From IMG/VR virus record IMGVR_UViG_3300042385_000896, positions 25,661 to 89,660 of that record: a stretch of DNA of 64,000 nt; one strand, written 5' to 3'. Of the stretch, positions 28,787-36,075 are shown piece after piece. The notes below the pieces were generated by a model that saw nothing but the letters and a program-made list of their open reading frames with translations, was not told the DNA's origin and ran no database searches. The position numbers and the translations under genes are program-made. The stretch is from a virus. Position 1 is the first letter of the stretch, and every line of letters begins with the position of its first letter.

Positions 28787-30262
28787 ATGTCAATTAATAA
28801 CTCCTACTTTAGTAAGAACAATACTATCATATCCAACAGTTTCACCAATACTGGTAGAAACCCAGTTACGGAATTGTTTTATGGTTCTACCGCAGTGTCT
28901 CAATATCCTAGTGGGTATAGTAGATTCATATTCGATTTAGACCTTTCATTACTATTTCAGAAGATAAATGACGGTACAATTTCTACAACTTGTAACGACA
29001 CAATTGTTCACACTTTAAGAATGGTGAATACCTCAACCTTTGATATTGAGTTATTAAACACCTCAACATCTCAAGGTAGAAAAAGAGCCACGTCATTTGA
29101 TTTAATTTTATTCAGAATCCCATACATTAATAACAACCCACTAAACCCACAGATTTGGGATGAAGGTGTTGGTTATGATTTTGCTGATTTAGTTTATGAA
29201 TATAGTGATACGGACAAATCTTTTTCTGATAGACCCTCGAATTGGTTTCAAACAACGACAATTGGTGTTTGGACTGAGCCTGGTGTCTACAATAACTTAA
29301 ACAGTGGGGTTGTTCCTTTTAGCTCATTAACTATCGTTGACACACAACATTTTGAATTTGGTAATGAGAACGTTAGTTTTGACATGACTAGTGAAATTAA
29401 TTCAATTATTGATGGTTCATTAACTAATGTCACAGGATGGGGAATTGCTTACAAACCTCAGGTCGAAAACTTATCAGGTCTTACTGATACCTATGAAACT
29501 CAATTTTTTACAAGACATACTCAAACATTTTACGAACCATTTTTAGAAACAAACTATAATGACCTTATTGAAGATGATAGAAACTTATTTTCTTTAGGTA
29601 GAACAAACAAACTTTATTTGTACTTGTTTGATAACGGTAACCCAATCAATTTAGACAATAATCCAAGTGTTACTATTATGGATTCATCGGGAAATGACAT
29701 TCCTGGATTAACAGGGTTAACCGCTTGTCAAAGAACTAAAGGTGTTTATGAAATTGTTATACCACCAATAATTGGTTATAAAACACCATGTATGTTTACT
29801 GATAAATGGTACAACTTAAATTACAATGGTTTCCCATTACCCCAATCGTTTAATGAGTTTACAATACAACCATTAAAAAATTCAATTCAGATTGGTACTA
29901 ATTCAGTCGACCCTAAATTATATGGGTTTGACTTTTATGGTATTAAACAAGATGAAAAAATATACAATACTGATATTAGAAAAGTTGGTGTTGTCATTAA
30001 ACAAGCTTACACAACTCAAAAACTTTTACAAAATGTTGACGCTCACTACAGAGTATATGTTAGAGAAGGCCAGACTGAGGTTGAGGTTCAAGGTTGGACC
30101 AAAATCAACAGGACGCCAAACGAATATTATTTTATGTTTGACACTAGGGATAAAATACCTAACGAGTATTATATAGATATTAAGGTGGATAGTAGTGGAG
30201 AGATAAATACATACAAACGACAAGTTAAATTTCAAATCGTTAATATGAAGTATTTAGATTAA
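28787..30262 (+). CDS. Fibre/baseplate-associated beta-rich protein with DNRLRE-like segment (491 aa)
   Basis: A central region (residues ~40-260) has the order seen in DNRLRE-type beta-sandwich domains: FDLDLSLLF, TIVHTLRMVNTS, then FDMTSEINSIIDGSLTNVTGWGIAY and TQFFTRHTQTFYEPFLET (the GWGIxY...SRxxxxxxP ending). Such modules are often carbohydrate-binding. The C-terminal ~200 residues are beta-rich with no known motif. It is probably a fibre or fibre-attachment protein. Confidence 0.65.
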   Translation: MSINNSYFSKNNTIISNSFTNTGRNPVTELFYGSTAVSQYPSGYSRFIFDLDLSLLFQKINDGTISTTCNDTIVHTLRMVNTSTFDIELLNTSTSQGRKRATSFDLILFRIPYINNNPLNPQIWDEGVGYDFADLVYEYSDTDKSFSDRPSNWFQTTTIGVWTEPGVYNNLNSGVVPFSSLTIVDTQHFEFGNENVSFDMTSEINSIIDGSLTNVTGWGIAYKPQVENLSGLTDTYETQFFTRHTQTFYEPFLETNYNDLIEDDRNLFSLGRTNKLYLYLFDNGNPINLDNNPSVTIMDSSGNDIPGLTGLTACQRTKGVYEIVIPPIIGYKTPCMFTDKWYNLNYNGFPLPQSFNEFTIQPLKNSIQIGTNSVDPKLYGFDFYGIKQDEKIYNTDIRKVGVVIKQAYTTQKLLQNVDAHYRVYVREGQTEVEVQGWTKINRTPNEYYFMFDTRDKIPNEYYIDIKVDSSGEINTYKRQVKFQIVNMKYLD

Positions 30263-30266
30263 TAAG

Positions 30267-30274
30267 ATATTTAT
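30267..30274 (+). promoter_or_regulatory. Candidate late promoter upstream of the 30361 gene
   Basis: ATATTTAT on the plus strand, with an 86-bp leader before the ATG at 30361. This leader is longer than at other late-type sites here. Confidence 0.45.
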
Positions 30275-30360
30275 AATAAAAACAAAATGTTAAATAATAT
30301 AAAATTATTAAATTTTACATTATAACCTATAAAAATTAAAAAAAAAATAACACAAAAGAT

Positions 30361-30963
30361 ATGGCAAATTATATTATAAATGAATGTTTAACTAATGATG
30401 TATACATTCTTTCTGCAGCAACGTTAACTTTGGGGGCCACAGTAGAGTTCGATATTAGCGAGGCTCGATTTTGTGGTACTGTTGGGGCAGTAACAGAAAG
30501 CGCGGAAACTCTAAATATATCCTTTGTTCAATTACACGACGATTGTTGTACGTGTTTAAGTGGTCTTACAGAGTCTTTAAATTTTAAATTTATAGGATGT
30601 AATGACTTAGAAGTGTTTAATATTGAAGCAACTAATTTTTGTCGTGAATATGGTACTCCTACAACAGGTATTACTTATGAAATACAATTTGGTTCTGAAA
30701 CACCATTTTGTGCTACTTTTGATGAGTTATCACTAACGGGTGAAACAAATTATCATTACAGTTCAGGGCCATTTTTAGATTGTGAAGATTGTAAAAATCT
30801 ACCACCATTATCGTCTAACACTGAAACCACCATATGCCAGGAAATATGCGACAATTCGGTAATTACAATAATTCCTCCACATCCAACCTATACAAATAGT
30901 GCTGGTAGAGAAGTTGTTCAAATGAACGCGGTTCTTATTGGTGGTAACGGATTAAACGGGTAA
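30361..30963 (+). CDS. Cysteine-rich virion-region protein (200 aa)
   Basis: Unrecognised. Beta-rich, with thirteen cysteines mostly in pairs (DDCCTCLSG, CEDCKNL, CQEICDN). The C-terminus (VQMNAVLIGGNGLNG) is Gly-rich and conserved-looking. It ends the plus-strand structural run and is followed by a strong terminator. Metal binding or disulfide cross-linking in a fibre tip is a reasonable guess. Confidence 0.6.
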   Translation: MANYIINECLTNDVYILSAATLTLGATVEFDISEARFCGTVGAVTESAETLNISFVQLHDDCCTCLSGLTESLNFKFIGCNDLEVFNIEATNFCREYGTPTTGITYEIQFGSETPFCATFDELSLTGETNYHYSSGPFLDCEDCKNLPPLSSNTETTICQEICDNSVITIIPPHPTYTNSAGREVVQMNAVLIGGNGLNG

Positions 30964-30994
30964 TTAGTAAGACTAATAATAAAAAATACAAGAA

Positions 30995-31028
30995 ATAACC
31001 TTAATTATTTTAAGGTTATTTTTTTTTG
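30995..31028 (+). terminator. Rho-independent terminator
   Basis: AATAACCTTAA pairs with TTAAGGTTATT, followed by T8. It ends the baseplate/fibre operon. Confidence 0.88.
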
Positions 31029-31041
31029 TCAATATTTTTAC

Positions 31042-31049
31042 TATCTTTG
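31042..31049 (+). promoter_or_regulatory. Host-type promoter (-7 box) for the 31085 gene
   Basis: TATCTTTG (TAnnTTTG) lies 35 bp before the ATG. The -33 TTTG at the ideal distance is unclear; the nearest TTTG is closer than usual. Confidence 0.5.
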
Positions 31050-31084
31050 TACTTAAGATAATGTAATCAACATACAACAAAAAA

Positions 31085-31495
31085 ATGAAAATATATTTAA
31101 AGAGGGTTCTAAAGAGATGGTACACTAAATTTACTCTTTGGCACAAGTATCGATTTTTCACAGAAAAAAGTCGACTATCGGAAAATGAAAAGATTTGTAC
31201 CGCAATTTGTCGTAGACTTATTAATCATCCTGATTCTAAATTTTTAATTGCTCCACTATCAGGTAAGAAATATATCAAGAATGTTACGTTAGGTTTATTT
31301 ATCCTTATGGACGATAGAAAAATTAGTATTACCAATCACGTATACCATTATGATATAGTTTTGTCTCAGAGAGATTGGGAAAAATTAAATGTTTTGTATG
31401 ATAACAAAACAGAGATTATGAGACAAGGGTACGAAGATGAAATAAAATCACAAATAGTTCATTCTTTATCATCAATATTAGAAAAAATTGCTTAA
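31085..31495 (+). CDS. Hypothetical basic protein (136 aa)
   Basis: Unrecognised. The first ~35 residues are strongly basic and aromatic (RVLKRWYTKFTLWHKYRFF), suggesting nucleic-acid or membrane contact. The rest is mixed alpha/beta. Its promoter is of the host TAnnTTTG type, unlike nearby virion genes, so it may be expressed early. It is followed by a secreted protein. Confidence 0.6.
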   Translation: MKIYLKRVLKRWYTKFTLWHKYRFFTEKSRLSENEKICTAICRRLINHPDSKFLIAPLSGKKYIKNVTLGLFILMDDRKISITNHVYHYDIVLSQRDWEKLNVLYDNKTEIMRQGYEDEIKSQIVHSLSSILEKIA

Positions 31496-31496
31496 C

Positions 31497-31504
31497 TTTG
31501 TAAT
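31497..31504 (+). promoter_or_regulatory. -7-like box abutting the 31505 start codon
   Basis: TAACTTTG ends 4 bp before the ATG, so any transcript starting here would be nearly leaderless. A clear -33 TTTG at 19-21 bp was not seen, so this is tentative. Confidence 0.35.
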
Positions 31505-31900
31505 ATGAAAAAATTAATCACACTCATCGTTTTAGTCTTAACCACATGTGTTGGTTTCGCTCAGGTTGAATCCTCTATTAAGAAGGCGGGGAACTTCTAT
31601 GAGTTAAGTGATTTATGGGTTAAAGATTCCGTATCCGTTAAGTTGTTACTTAACACATACAAGATTGATATCACTAATCTTGATTCAGTTAGATTTTTCA
31701 AGGACTTCAAACTTAATCAAACGTTACATAATGAATTCACATACGATTCATACGTATATATCCAAGATAAGAAAACAGGGGTTGTCACATTAGATAGTAT
31801 TCCACATACTAATACTCATCCTAAGTTAGGTAAGTATGTTTTAATCTACTGCTTTGATGACTACACTGATAAGAAAATTATCAACATCAAAGTGTTCTAA
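31505..31900 (+). CDS. Secreted hypothetical protein (131 aa)
   Basis: A clear Sec signal peptide: MKK, a hydrophobic core (LITLIVLVLTTCVGF) and a likely cleavage after AQ or FAQ near residue 21. The mature part is small and beta-rich with no recognised domain. A phage protein sent to the periplasm could act in superinfection exclusion or host-envelope change. It is followed by a terminator. Confidence 0.7.
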   Translation: MKKLITLIVLVLTTCVGFAQVESSIKKAGNFYELSDLWVKDSVSVKLLLNTYKIDITNLDSVRFFKDFKLNQTLHNEFTYDSYVYIQDKKTGVVTLDSIPHTNTHPKLGKYVLIYCFDDYTDKKIINIKVF

Positions 31901-31905
31901 ATAAA

Positions 31906-31932
31906 AAAGAGGTCTAATGACCTCTTTTTTTT
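31906..31932. terminator. Bidirectional Rho-independent terminator
   Basis: AAAAAAGAGGTC-TAAT-GACCTCTTTTTT is symmetric, so it can end the plus-strand 31505 gene and the converging minus-strand gene that stops at 31933. Confidence 0.88.
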
Positions 31933-33378
31933 TTATTCTGTATAATCTTTAATTTTAATTACAAACCTTCTATTAGGTTGTGTTTGGTCAGTAGTAGTTG
32001 ATTTTTCTTTTGTCCATCCTGGCCCGAACTCAGTCGTTTCACCTTTACCAATAGGGGTCATAACAATACCCGTTTTCTCTTTAATCATATTAGCGATTGT
32101 ATTTGCTCTTTGTTGTGATAAACATTGATTATACTCACCAATAGTTTTAGATGATTGACATGCAGGTAATTTACCAATTATTCTATCGTTAGGGTCTTTA
32201 TCTCTTGATGAATATCCGATAATTAATGGGACGTTTTGTAATAAGAATTTACCATACTTAGGATATGTTTTCAAGTAACCATTTAAATTAGAAATAAATT
32301 TATCAATCTTATCTTGAGCTTCAGGTTTTAATTCTGTTTTGTCAAATACGAACGGTTCTGTAATATCCAAACTAATATTAGTCGGTGTTGGTGTTGTTTT
32401 TTTTGATGACCCACCAATTGTAACTTCAGTACCAGGTCTTGCGCCAGGATATAACATCACATAATACCCTTTTCCACCCTTCTTATAATACATCATAGGT
32501 GAAATGGTAGTATCTTTAGATTCGGTCATTCCGATTGATTTTAAGACACTTATGTCCTCTGCAACAATATTACCCGTGTAAACAACTGGTTTACCGATTG
32601 AGGCCTTATTAGGAACACCTTCAGGTGCCACGGCAATAAATTTGTATCTTACATTATTATATTGTCCAGGTTGTATATCAGAACGAACTATATCATTCCA
32701 ATAAAACTCTGTGAATTCGATATTTGTTCTATAGTCCTCGTCAAGTACTTCACCTGTTTTAACATCTACTTTGAAGTCGTATAACTCCCCGTTTAATGCG
32801 TAGTCTGGTTTTACTTCACCTGTTGATTTATTAAATAATACCGTGTATAATTTTCCATCAATAATTTTAAATCCTAAACCTGTTGCACCTAACTTATAAT
32901 AAGTTTTTTCATCATCTTGTTCAGATAAAATTCTTTTTACCATTCGAATAATATCACCTTCGTTAAGTTTAATTACTTTCTTTTCACCAACAACTACAGT
33001 GTCTTTTTTTATTTCAATCCACTCTTTTAGAGTTGTGATTGGTACAATACTTTTTTTACCTCCAGGTGTTTGGTTTATATTATTACCTTCATCATCACCA
33101 GATGTTAAAGTAGGGTGATTCTTAATATAATTGGAGATGTTTTTTGCTTTATTTTCCATCTTTTTAATTTTCTTTTTAGGGGTACTCATTTTACCGTCAT
33201 AACTGTCGTATCCCAACTCAGTATTGACATACTTTGATACGGGTGTTATAAATGGTTGTAACGACTCTTTACTAAATTCTCTAACACCAGGTTGTAAAGG
33301 AGAAACATAGGACCCTCTACCCCCATTACTGTCAGAAGTTGCCTCGAGTAATACTTTCTTTATTAATTGATTTAGCAT
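31933..33378 (-). CDS. OmpA-C-domain protein with processed-type N-terminus, probable virion protein (481 aa)
   Basis: Residues ~345-478 form an OmpA-like peptidoglycan-binding domain: FVFDKTELKPEAQDKIDKFI, then CLSQQRANTIANMIKEKTGI and NRRFVIKIKD. The N-terminus has no signal peptide; instead it reads KKVLLEATSDSNGG, close to the head-protein processing site INEATSDGSSG in the major capsid protein here. A second candidate site is ILSEQDD near 150. I infer a virion protein matured by the prohead protease and able to bind cell-wall peptidoglycan, perhaps after injection. Confidence 0.7.
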   Translation of the reverse strand: MLNQLIKKVLLEATSDSNGGRGSYVSPLQPGVREFSKESLQPFITPVSKYVNTELGYDSYDGKMSTPKKKIKKMENKAKNISNYIKNHPTLTSGDDEGNNINQTPGGKKSIVPITTLKEWIEIKKDTVVVGEKKVIKLNEGDIIRMVKRILSEQDDEKTYYKLGATGLGFKIIDGKLYTVLFNKSTGEVKPDYALNGELYDFKVDVKTGEVLDEDYRTNIEFTEFYWNDIVRSDIQPGQYNNVRYKFIAVAPEGVPNKASIGKPVVYTGNIVAEDISVLKSIGMTESKDTTISPMMYYKKGGKGYYVMLYPGARPGTEVTIGGSSKKTTPTPTNISLDITEPFVFDKTELKPEAQDKIDKFISNLNGYLKTYPKYGKFLLQNVPLIIGYSSRDKDPNDRIIGKLPACQSSKTIGEYNQCLSQQRANTIANMIKEKTGIVMTPIGKGETTEFGPGWTKEKSTTTDQTQPNRRFVIKIKDYTE

Positions 33379-33396
33379 AGATATTTTAGTATACTT

Positions 33397-33404
33397 ATAA
33401 ATAT
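33397..33404 (-). promoter_or_regulatory. Candidate late promoter of the OmpA-domain gene
   Basis: The minus strand reads ATATTTAT 18 bp upstream of the ATG at 33378. Confidence 0.5.
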
Positions 33405-33426
33405 ATCAAAAAAAGATATTTTCACA

Positions 33427-33660
33427 ATGGAAGAACAACAATTATTTGGAAAACTATTCGACACAATACCTCTACTAACTGAGGACCATTTAGACGTGCT
33501 ACTACAATCTATGGATAAAGACAATGCTTCATACCTATTAATACAAGCGGTTAAGAAGGCATACCACGAGGGGGTTTATTCTTTAGGTGAGGCAGAGGTT
33601 GTATCAAGAGCAATTAGAGTTATGTCAAAACAGGAAATTAAAAATGAAACAGAAGATTAA
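33427..33660 (+). CDS. Hypothetical small helical protein (77 aa)
   Basis: Unrecognised, acidic and mostly helical (LLTEDHLDVLLQSMDKDNAS). Its end overlaps the methylglyoxal synthase start by 17 bp, so it may aid that gene's translation. No host-type or late-type box was clearly placed before it. Confidence 0.55.
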   Translation: MEEQQLFGKLFDTIPLLTEDHLDVLLQSMDKDNASYLLIQAVKKAYHEGVYSLGEAEVVSRAIRVMSKQEIKNETED

Positions 33661-34027
33661 ATTAGCGTTAATCGCTCACGACGGTAAGAAGGCCGATATG
33701 GTATCATTCGTAATGAAACGACTACCTTTCTTCACTTCAGATAATGTTGAAGTAGTTGCCACAGGTACAACAGGAAAACATTTAAAACATGCTGGATTAA
33801 CTAAGGTTGAGACGATGTTAAGTGGTCCTATGGGTGGTGACGCTCAGATTGCGTCAATGATTGTAAACAAAGAAGTCGATATAGTTATATTCTTTATCGA
33901 CCCCTTAGAAGTTCATCCACATCAAGTAGATGTTAGTATGTTATTAAGAATTTGTAATGTCCATGACATTGCAATCGCTACGAATTATTCTACCGCTAGT
34001 AGATTAATCAGTCCCTTAGAAGATTAA
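33644..34027 (+). CDS. mgsA: Methylglyoxal synthase (127 aa from ATG)
   Basis: Conserved motifs are all present: LALIAHDGKK, ATGTTGKHL, the signature LSGPMGGDAQI and FFIDPLEVHPHQVDV. The catalytic Asp of GGD, the His of the HPH segment and the phosphate-binding GTTG are intact. The enzyme turns dihydroxyacetone phosphate into methylglyoxal plus phosphate. The frame extends upstream to 33587, but the ATG at 33644 gives the normal N-terminus and a ~127-aa product. It lies on plus between minus-strand head genes, as an auxiliary metabolic gene. Confidence 0.93.
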   Translation: MKQKIKLALIAHDGKKADMVSFVMKRLPFFTSDNVEVVATGTTGKHLKHAGLTKVETMLSGPMGGDAQIASMIVNKEVDIVIFFIDPLEVHPHQVDVSMLLRICNVHDIAIATNYSTASRLISPLED

Positions 34028-34506
34028 ACCGTTAAGCTATCAACAGGTTCATCTGTTGCTGACGCAACTGTAGTTCCAGCGGGTGTTTGTACTCCTGCGG
34101 GTGTTTGTACTCCTGCAGGTGTTTGTACTCCTGCGGGTGTTTGAGTTCCCGAACTTTTACTCAAATCAATACCCGTACAAGCATTAATTGCGTTCATAGT
34201 ATTAGTACCGTATATACCATCCTCAACTAATTTTTTAGATATCTTAGTACATTTATCGTTAATTTTAACTTGTACATCTAAAACTTTTTGTTTACATCTT
34301 GTAGGATTTTTAGTTGTTGTACAATCTACTTTTCTATCTTGGGATGCAGGAGCTGCGGTTGCAGGAGCTGCGGTTGCAGGAGTTGCGGTTGCAGGAGCTG
34401 CAGTTACAGGAGCTGGTGTTTGTTCCATTAATCTATTTTTATACGTGTTATGTAAATTTAAAATAGACTCTTTTTCAGATTCAGTTATTTTTATAATTTT
34501 CTTCAT
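34024..34506 (-). CDS. Peptidoglycan-binding-like virion protein with leader and Pro/Ala repeats (160 aa)
   Basis: The N-terminus KITESEKESILNLHNTYKNRL ends in LMEQ, an [LI]xE-type leader. An Ala/Pro/Thr tandem repeat follows (units PATA, 15 bp), then a compact domain (KVLDVQVKINDKC...LVEDGIYGTNTMNAI) resembling the PG_binding_1 fold, then four TPAGVQ repeats (18 bp units, ~34083-34140). I infer an internal or attached virion protein that contacts the cell wall. It overlaps the convergent mgsA gene by 4 bp. Confidence 0.65.
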   Translation of the reverse strand: MKKIIKITESEKESILNLHNTYKNRLMEQTPAPVTAAPATATPATAAPATAAPASQDRKVDCTTTKNPTRCKQKVLDVQVKINDKCTKISKKLVEDGIYGTNTMNAINACTGIDLSKSSGTQTPAGVQTPAGVQTPAGVQTPAGTTVASATDEPVDSLTV

Positions 34507-34522
34507 TTTAATAATTAATAAT

Positions 34523-35398
34523 TTAAAGTTTAGTCAATACCATATCTAAATCTGTATCTGAAGGTATTGTTGGTTGTTTAACTTTTGTCTTAGTATTTGT
34601 CTTAGTATTAGACGATTCTTTACCACAAGAATAACTGGCCATAGTTCCGTCGACCAATTTTTTTCTACCATTCCCGTAATAAACCACCCCATCAATTATG
34701 TAAGCAATACTACCGTCACTCAATTTTGATGATTTCGCTTTTGGGTTACTTGGAATACAAGGAAATTTTTCAAATCCCTTTACGACACTTGATTCCTTTT
34801 GTGCCGCCAATTTTTTACCAAGGTCAACACTGTTTTCATATGCGTCTAATAATGGTAAAAAAACATATTGTTTCCATTCACCCTCAGAATCGATGTCCCC
34901 ATCAATTGCTGCGAATAAACTTTCACCATGTCTTGTATTATATATGTTTGACATCGCACATAAATCAGGAATTGTTGTGATTTTTTGTAGATTACTTTTA
35001 ATTGCATCCTCATCAGTACCCATACCATCAACCGCTGCGTTAATACCATCGGCAATACCATTTAATGTGGCTCTACTCAGTGTTGATTTACCAACTTCTT
35101 TTAAATTTCCACAAGCTTGTAAAATTTTTTCGGCACCTTTGTAAGAATAATTCCCACCATTAATTAATCCGTTAATTAATCCAATCGCTCCACCGATAAT
35201 TGCTCCTGGAACTAAACCAACGGCTCCACCAATTGCAGCACCTGTTGCCATTGACGCCATTACACCATCTTCGGCTAACTCATTTTCAGATGACATCATA
35301 GTGTCGTCTTCTTTAAGATATTGTTTTTTAGTTGCTTCTTTATGAAGATTTAGAATTCTTTTAGATTCTTCTTCATTTAAAAAATATAATTTTTTCAT
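34523..35398 (-). CDS. Virion-region protein with glycine-zipper and annexin-like segment (291 aa)
   Basis: The leader LNEEESKRILNLHKEATKKQ ends in YLKE, an [LI]xE-type site. Residues ~50-80 are a glycine zipper (MATGAAIGGAVGLVPGAIIG, GLINGL), typical of membrane-inserting helices. Residues ~105-185 resemble an annexin repeat: DGMGTDEDAIKSNLQKI, then SNIYNTRHGESLFAAIDGDI. Annexins bind membranes through such repeats. A membrane-active virion protein is a fair inference; I do not know its biological role. It has a late-type promoter. Confidence 0.6.
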   Translation of the reverse strand: MKKLYFLNEEESKRILNLHKEATKKQYLKEDDTMMSSENELAEDGVMASMATGAAIGGAVGLVPGAIIGGAIGLINGLINGGNYSYKGAEKILQACGNLKEVGKSTLSRATLNGIADGINAAVDGMGTDEDAIKSNLQKITTIPDLCAMSNIYNTRHGESLFAAIDGDIDSEGEWKQYVFLPLLDAYENSVDLGKKLAAQKESSVVKGFEKFPCIPSNPKAKSSKLSDGSIAYIIDGVVYYGNGRKKLVDGTMASYSCGKESSNTKTNTKTKVKQPTIPSDTDLDMVLTKL

Positions 35399-35417
35399 AC
35401 CTATTTCTGTTTAATAT

Positions 35418-35425
35418 ATAAATAT
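35418..35425 (-). promoter_or_regulatory. Candidate late promoter of the 34523-35398 gene
   Basis: The minus strand reads ATATTTAT 19 bp upstream of the ATG at 35398. Confidence 0.5.
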
Positions 35426-35445
35426 CTGTTTTTTCGAAAAAAAAG

Positions 35446-35475
35446 TTGTGGATTCAGTATATTTACTTATCTTTG
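35446..35475 (+). promoter_or_regulatory. Canonical host-type promoter of the 35480 small RNA
   Basis: TTG (35446-35448), 19-bp spacer, TATCTTTG (35468-35475): the Bacteroidota TTTG-N19/20-TAnnTTTG form. It points into a stretch with no gene. Confidence 0.75.
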
Positions 35476-35479
35476 TAAT

Positions 35480-35592
35480 GTGGTTGAGGGAAACGATTCA
35501 GATACAACTAAATCAATCATAATGGTTAGGACGAAAACCTCCTAATTTGAACGGGATAGAAACGATTTAGATACTAAGTCCCGTTCTTTTTT
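35480..35592 (+). ncRNA. Predicted ~110-nt small RNA with repeated loop motif
   Basis: A host-type promoter, no ORF and a terminator mark a discrete plus-strand RNA between two minus-strand genes. Hairpin 1 (TGGTTG/CAACTA, 35481-35510) and the terminator hairpin (ACGGGA/TCCCGT, 35551-35584) both show AACGATTYAGATAC in their loops (35492-35505 and 35561-35574). A middle hairpin (TTAGG/CCTAA, 35526-35545) lies between them. A third copy of the loop motif is in a hairpin at 58264-58295. Repeated loop motifs suggest a protein sponge or antisense/kissing regulator (inference). Confidence 0.75.
35551..35592 (+). terminator. Terminator of the 35480 small RNA
   Basis: ACGGGA...TCCCGT stem followed by TCTTTTTT. 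Its large loop holds one copy of the shared motif. Confidence 0.8.
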
Positions 35593-36004
35593 AAATCCAA
35601 ATAACAAATTGGTCTTTACCAACTCTAAAAGATAAATCATACGATTCTCTAAAAACGGTAATTATAAGTAATTTCCAATAGGAGCCACCACCATGTTTTG
35701 GTACTATGACCATAGCGATTTCTTTTTCTTTTGATTTAATAACAAATGCTACATCATCTTTAATCTCTCCTGTGGTAATTCCTTCCGCAATTTCTCGTCT
35801 ACAACTCTCAATTATATATTTTAATTCACCGTTAGATATTTCTCTATCATTATAATCAGGAATATCAGTTCTGTTTTTTCTTTCATATGCGTGGGTAGTT
35901 CTATCAATCTCAAAACCAAAGGCAATTTCTATTTTGGCCATAATATGCCCAATTTTCTTTTCTAATAATAAATGTTCTTTGATTAATCTACGTAATTCGC
36001 TCAT
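35591..36004 (-). CDS. Hypothetical virion-region protein with [LI]xE leader (137 aa)
   Basis: I take the ATG at 36004 (MSELRRLIKEHLLLEKKIGH) because the longer frame starts with TTG at 36028 and would place a late-type motif (36010-36017) inside the coding region. LLLE near residue 13 resembles the processing sites of other head-region proteins. The remainder (EIAFGFEIDRTTHAYERKNR, DVAFVIKSKEKEIAMVIVPK, VFRESYDLSFRVGKDQFVIWI) is a compact alpha/beta domain that I do not recognise. Confidence 0.6.
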   Translation of the reverse strand: MSELRRLIKEHLLLEKKIGHIMAKIEIAFGFEIDRTTHAYERKNRTDIPDYNDREISNGELKYIIESCRREIAEGITTGEIKDDVAFVIKSKEKEIAMVIVPKHGGGSYWKLLIITVFRESYDLSFRVGKDQFVIWI

Positions 36005-36009
36005 ATAAT

Positions 36010-36017
36010 ATAAATAC
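36010..36017 (-). promoter_or_regulatory. Candidate late promoter of the 35591-36004 gene
   Basis: The minus strand reads GTATTTAT directly upstream of the ATG at 36004. It supports that start over the TTG at 36028. Confidence 0.45.
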
Positions 36018-36031
36018 TTGTAAAACAAAAA

Positions 36032-36055
36032 AAGGGACGATTACTCGTCCCTTTT
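36032..36055. terminator. Terminator after the major capsid gene
   Basis: The minus strand reads GGGACGA-GTAA-TCGTCCC followed by T7. It ends the capsid mRNA just before the next gene. Confidence 0.88.
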
Positions 36056-36075
36056 CATATTATTTAAGATGTTGA

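Noticed and set aside
30287-30325. Twelve-codon frame in the leader of the 30361 gene
   Set aside because: It is too short and AT-rich to support as a leader peptide; no pause or attenuator structure was seen.
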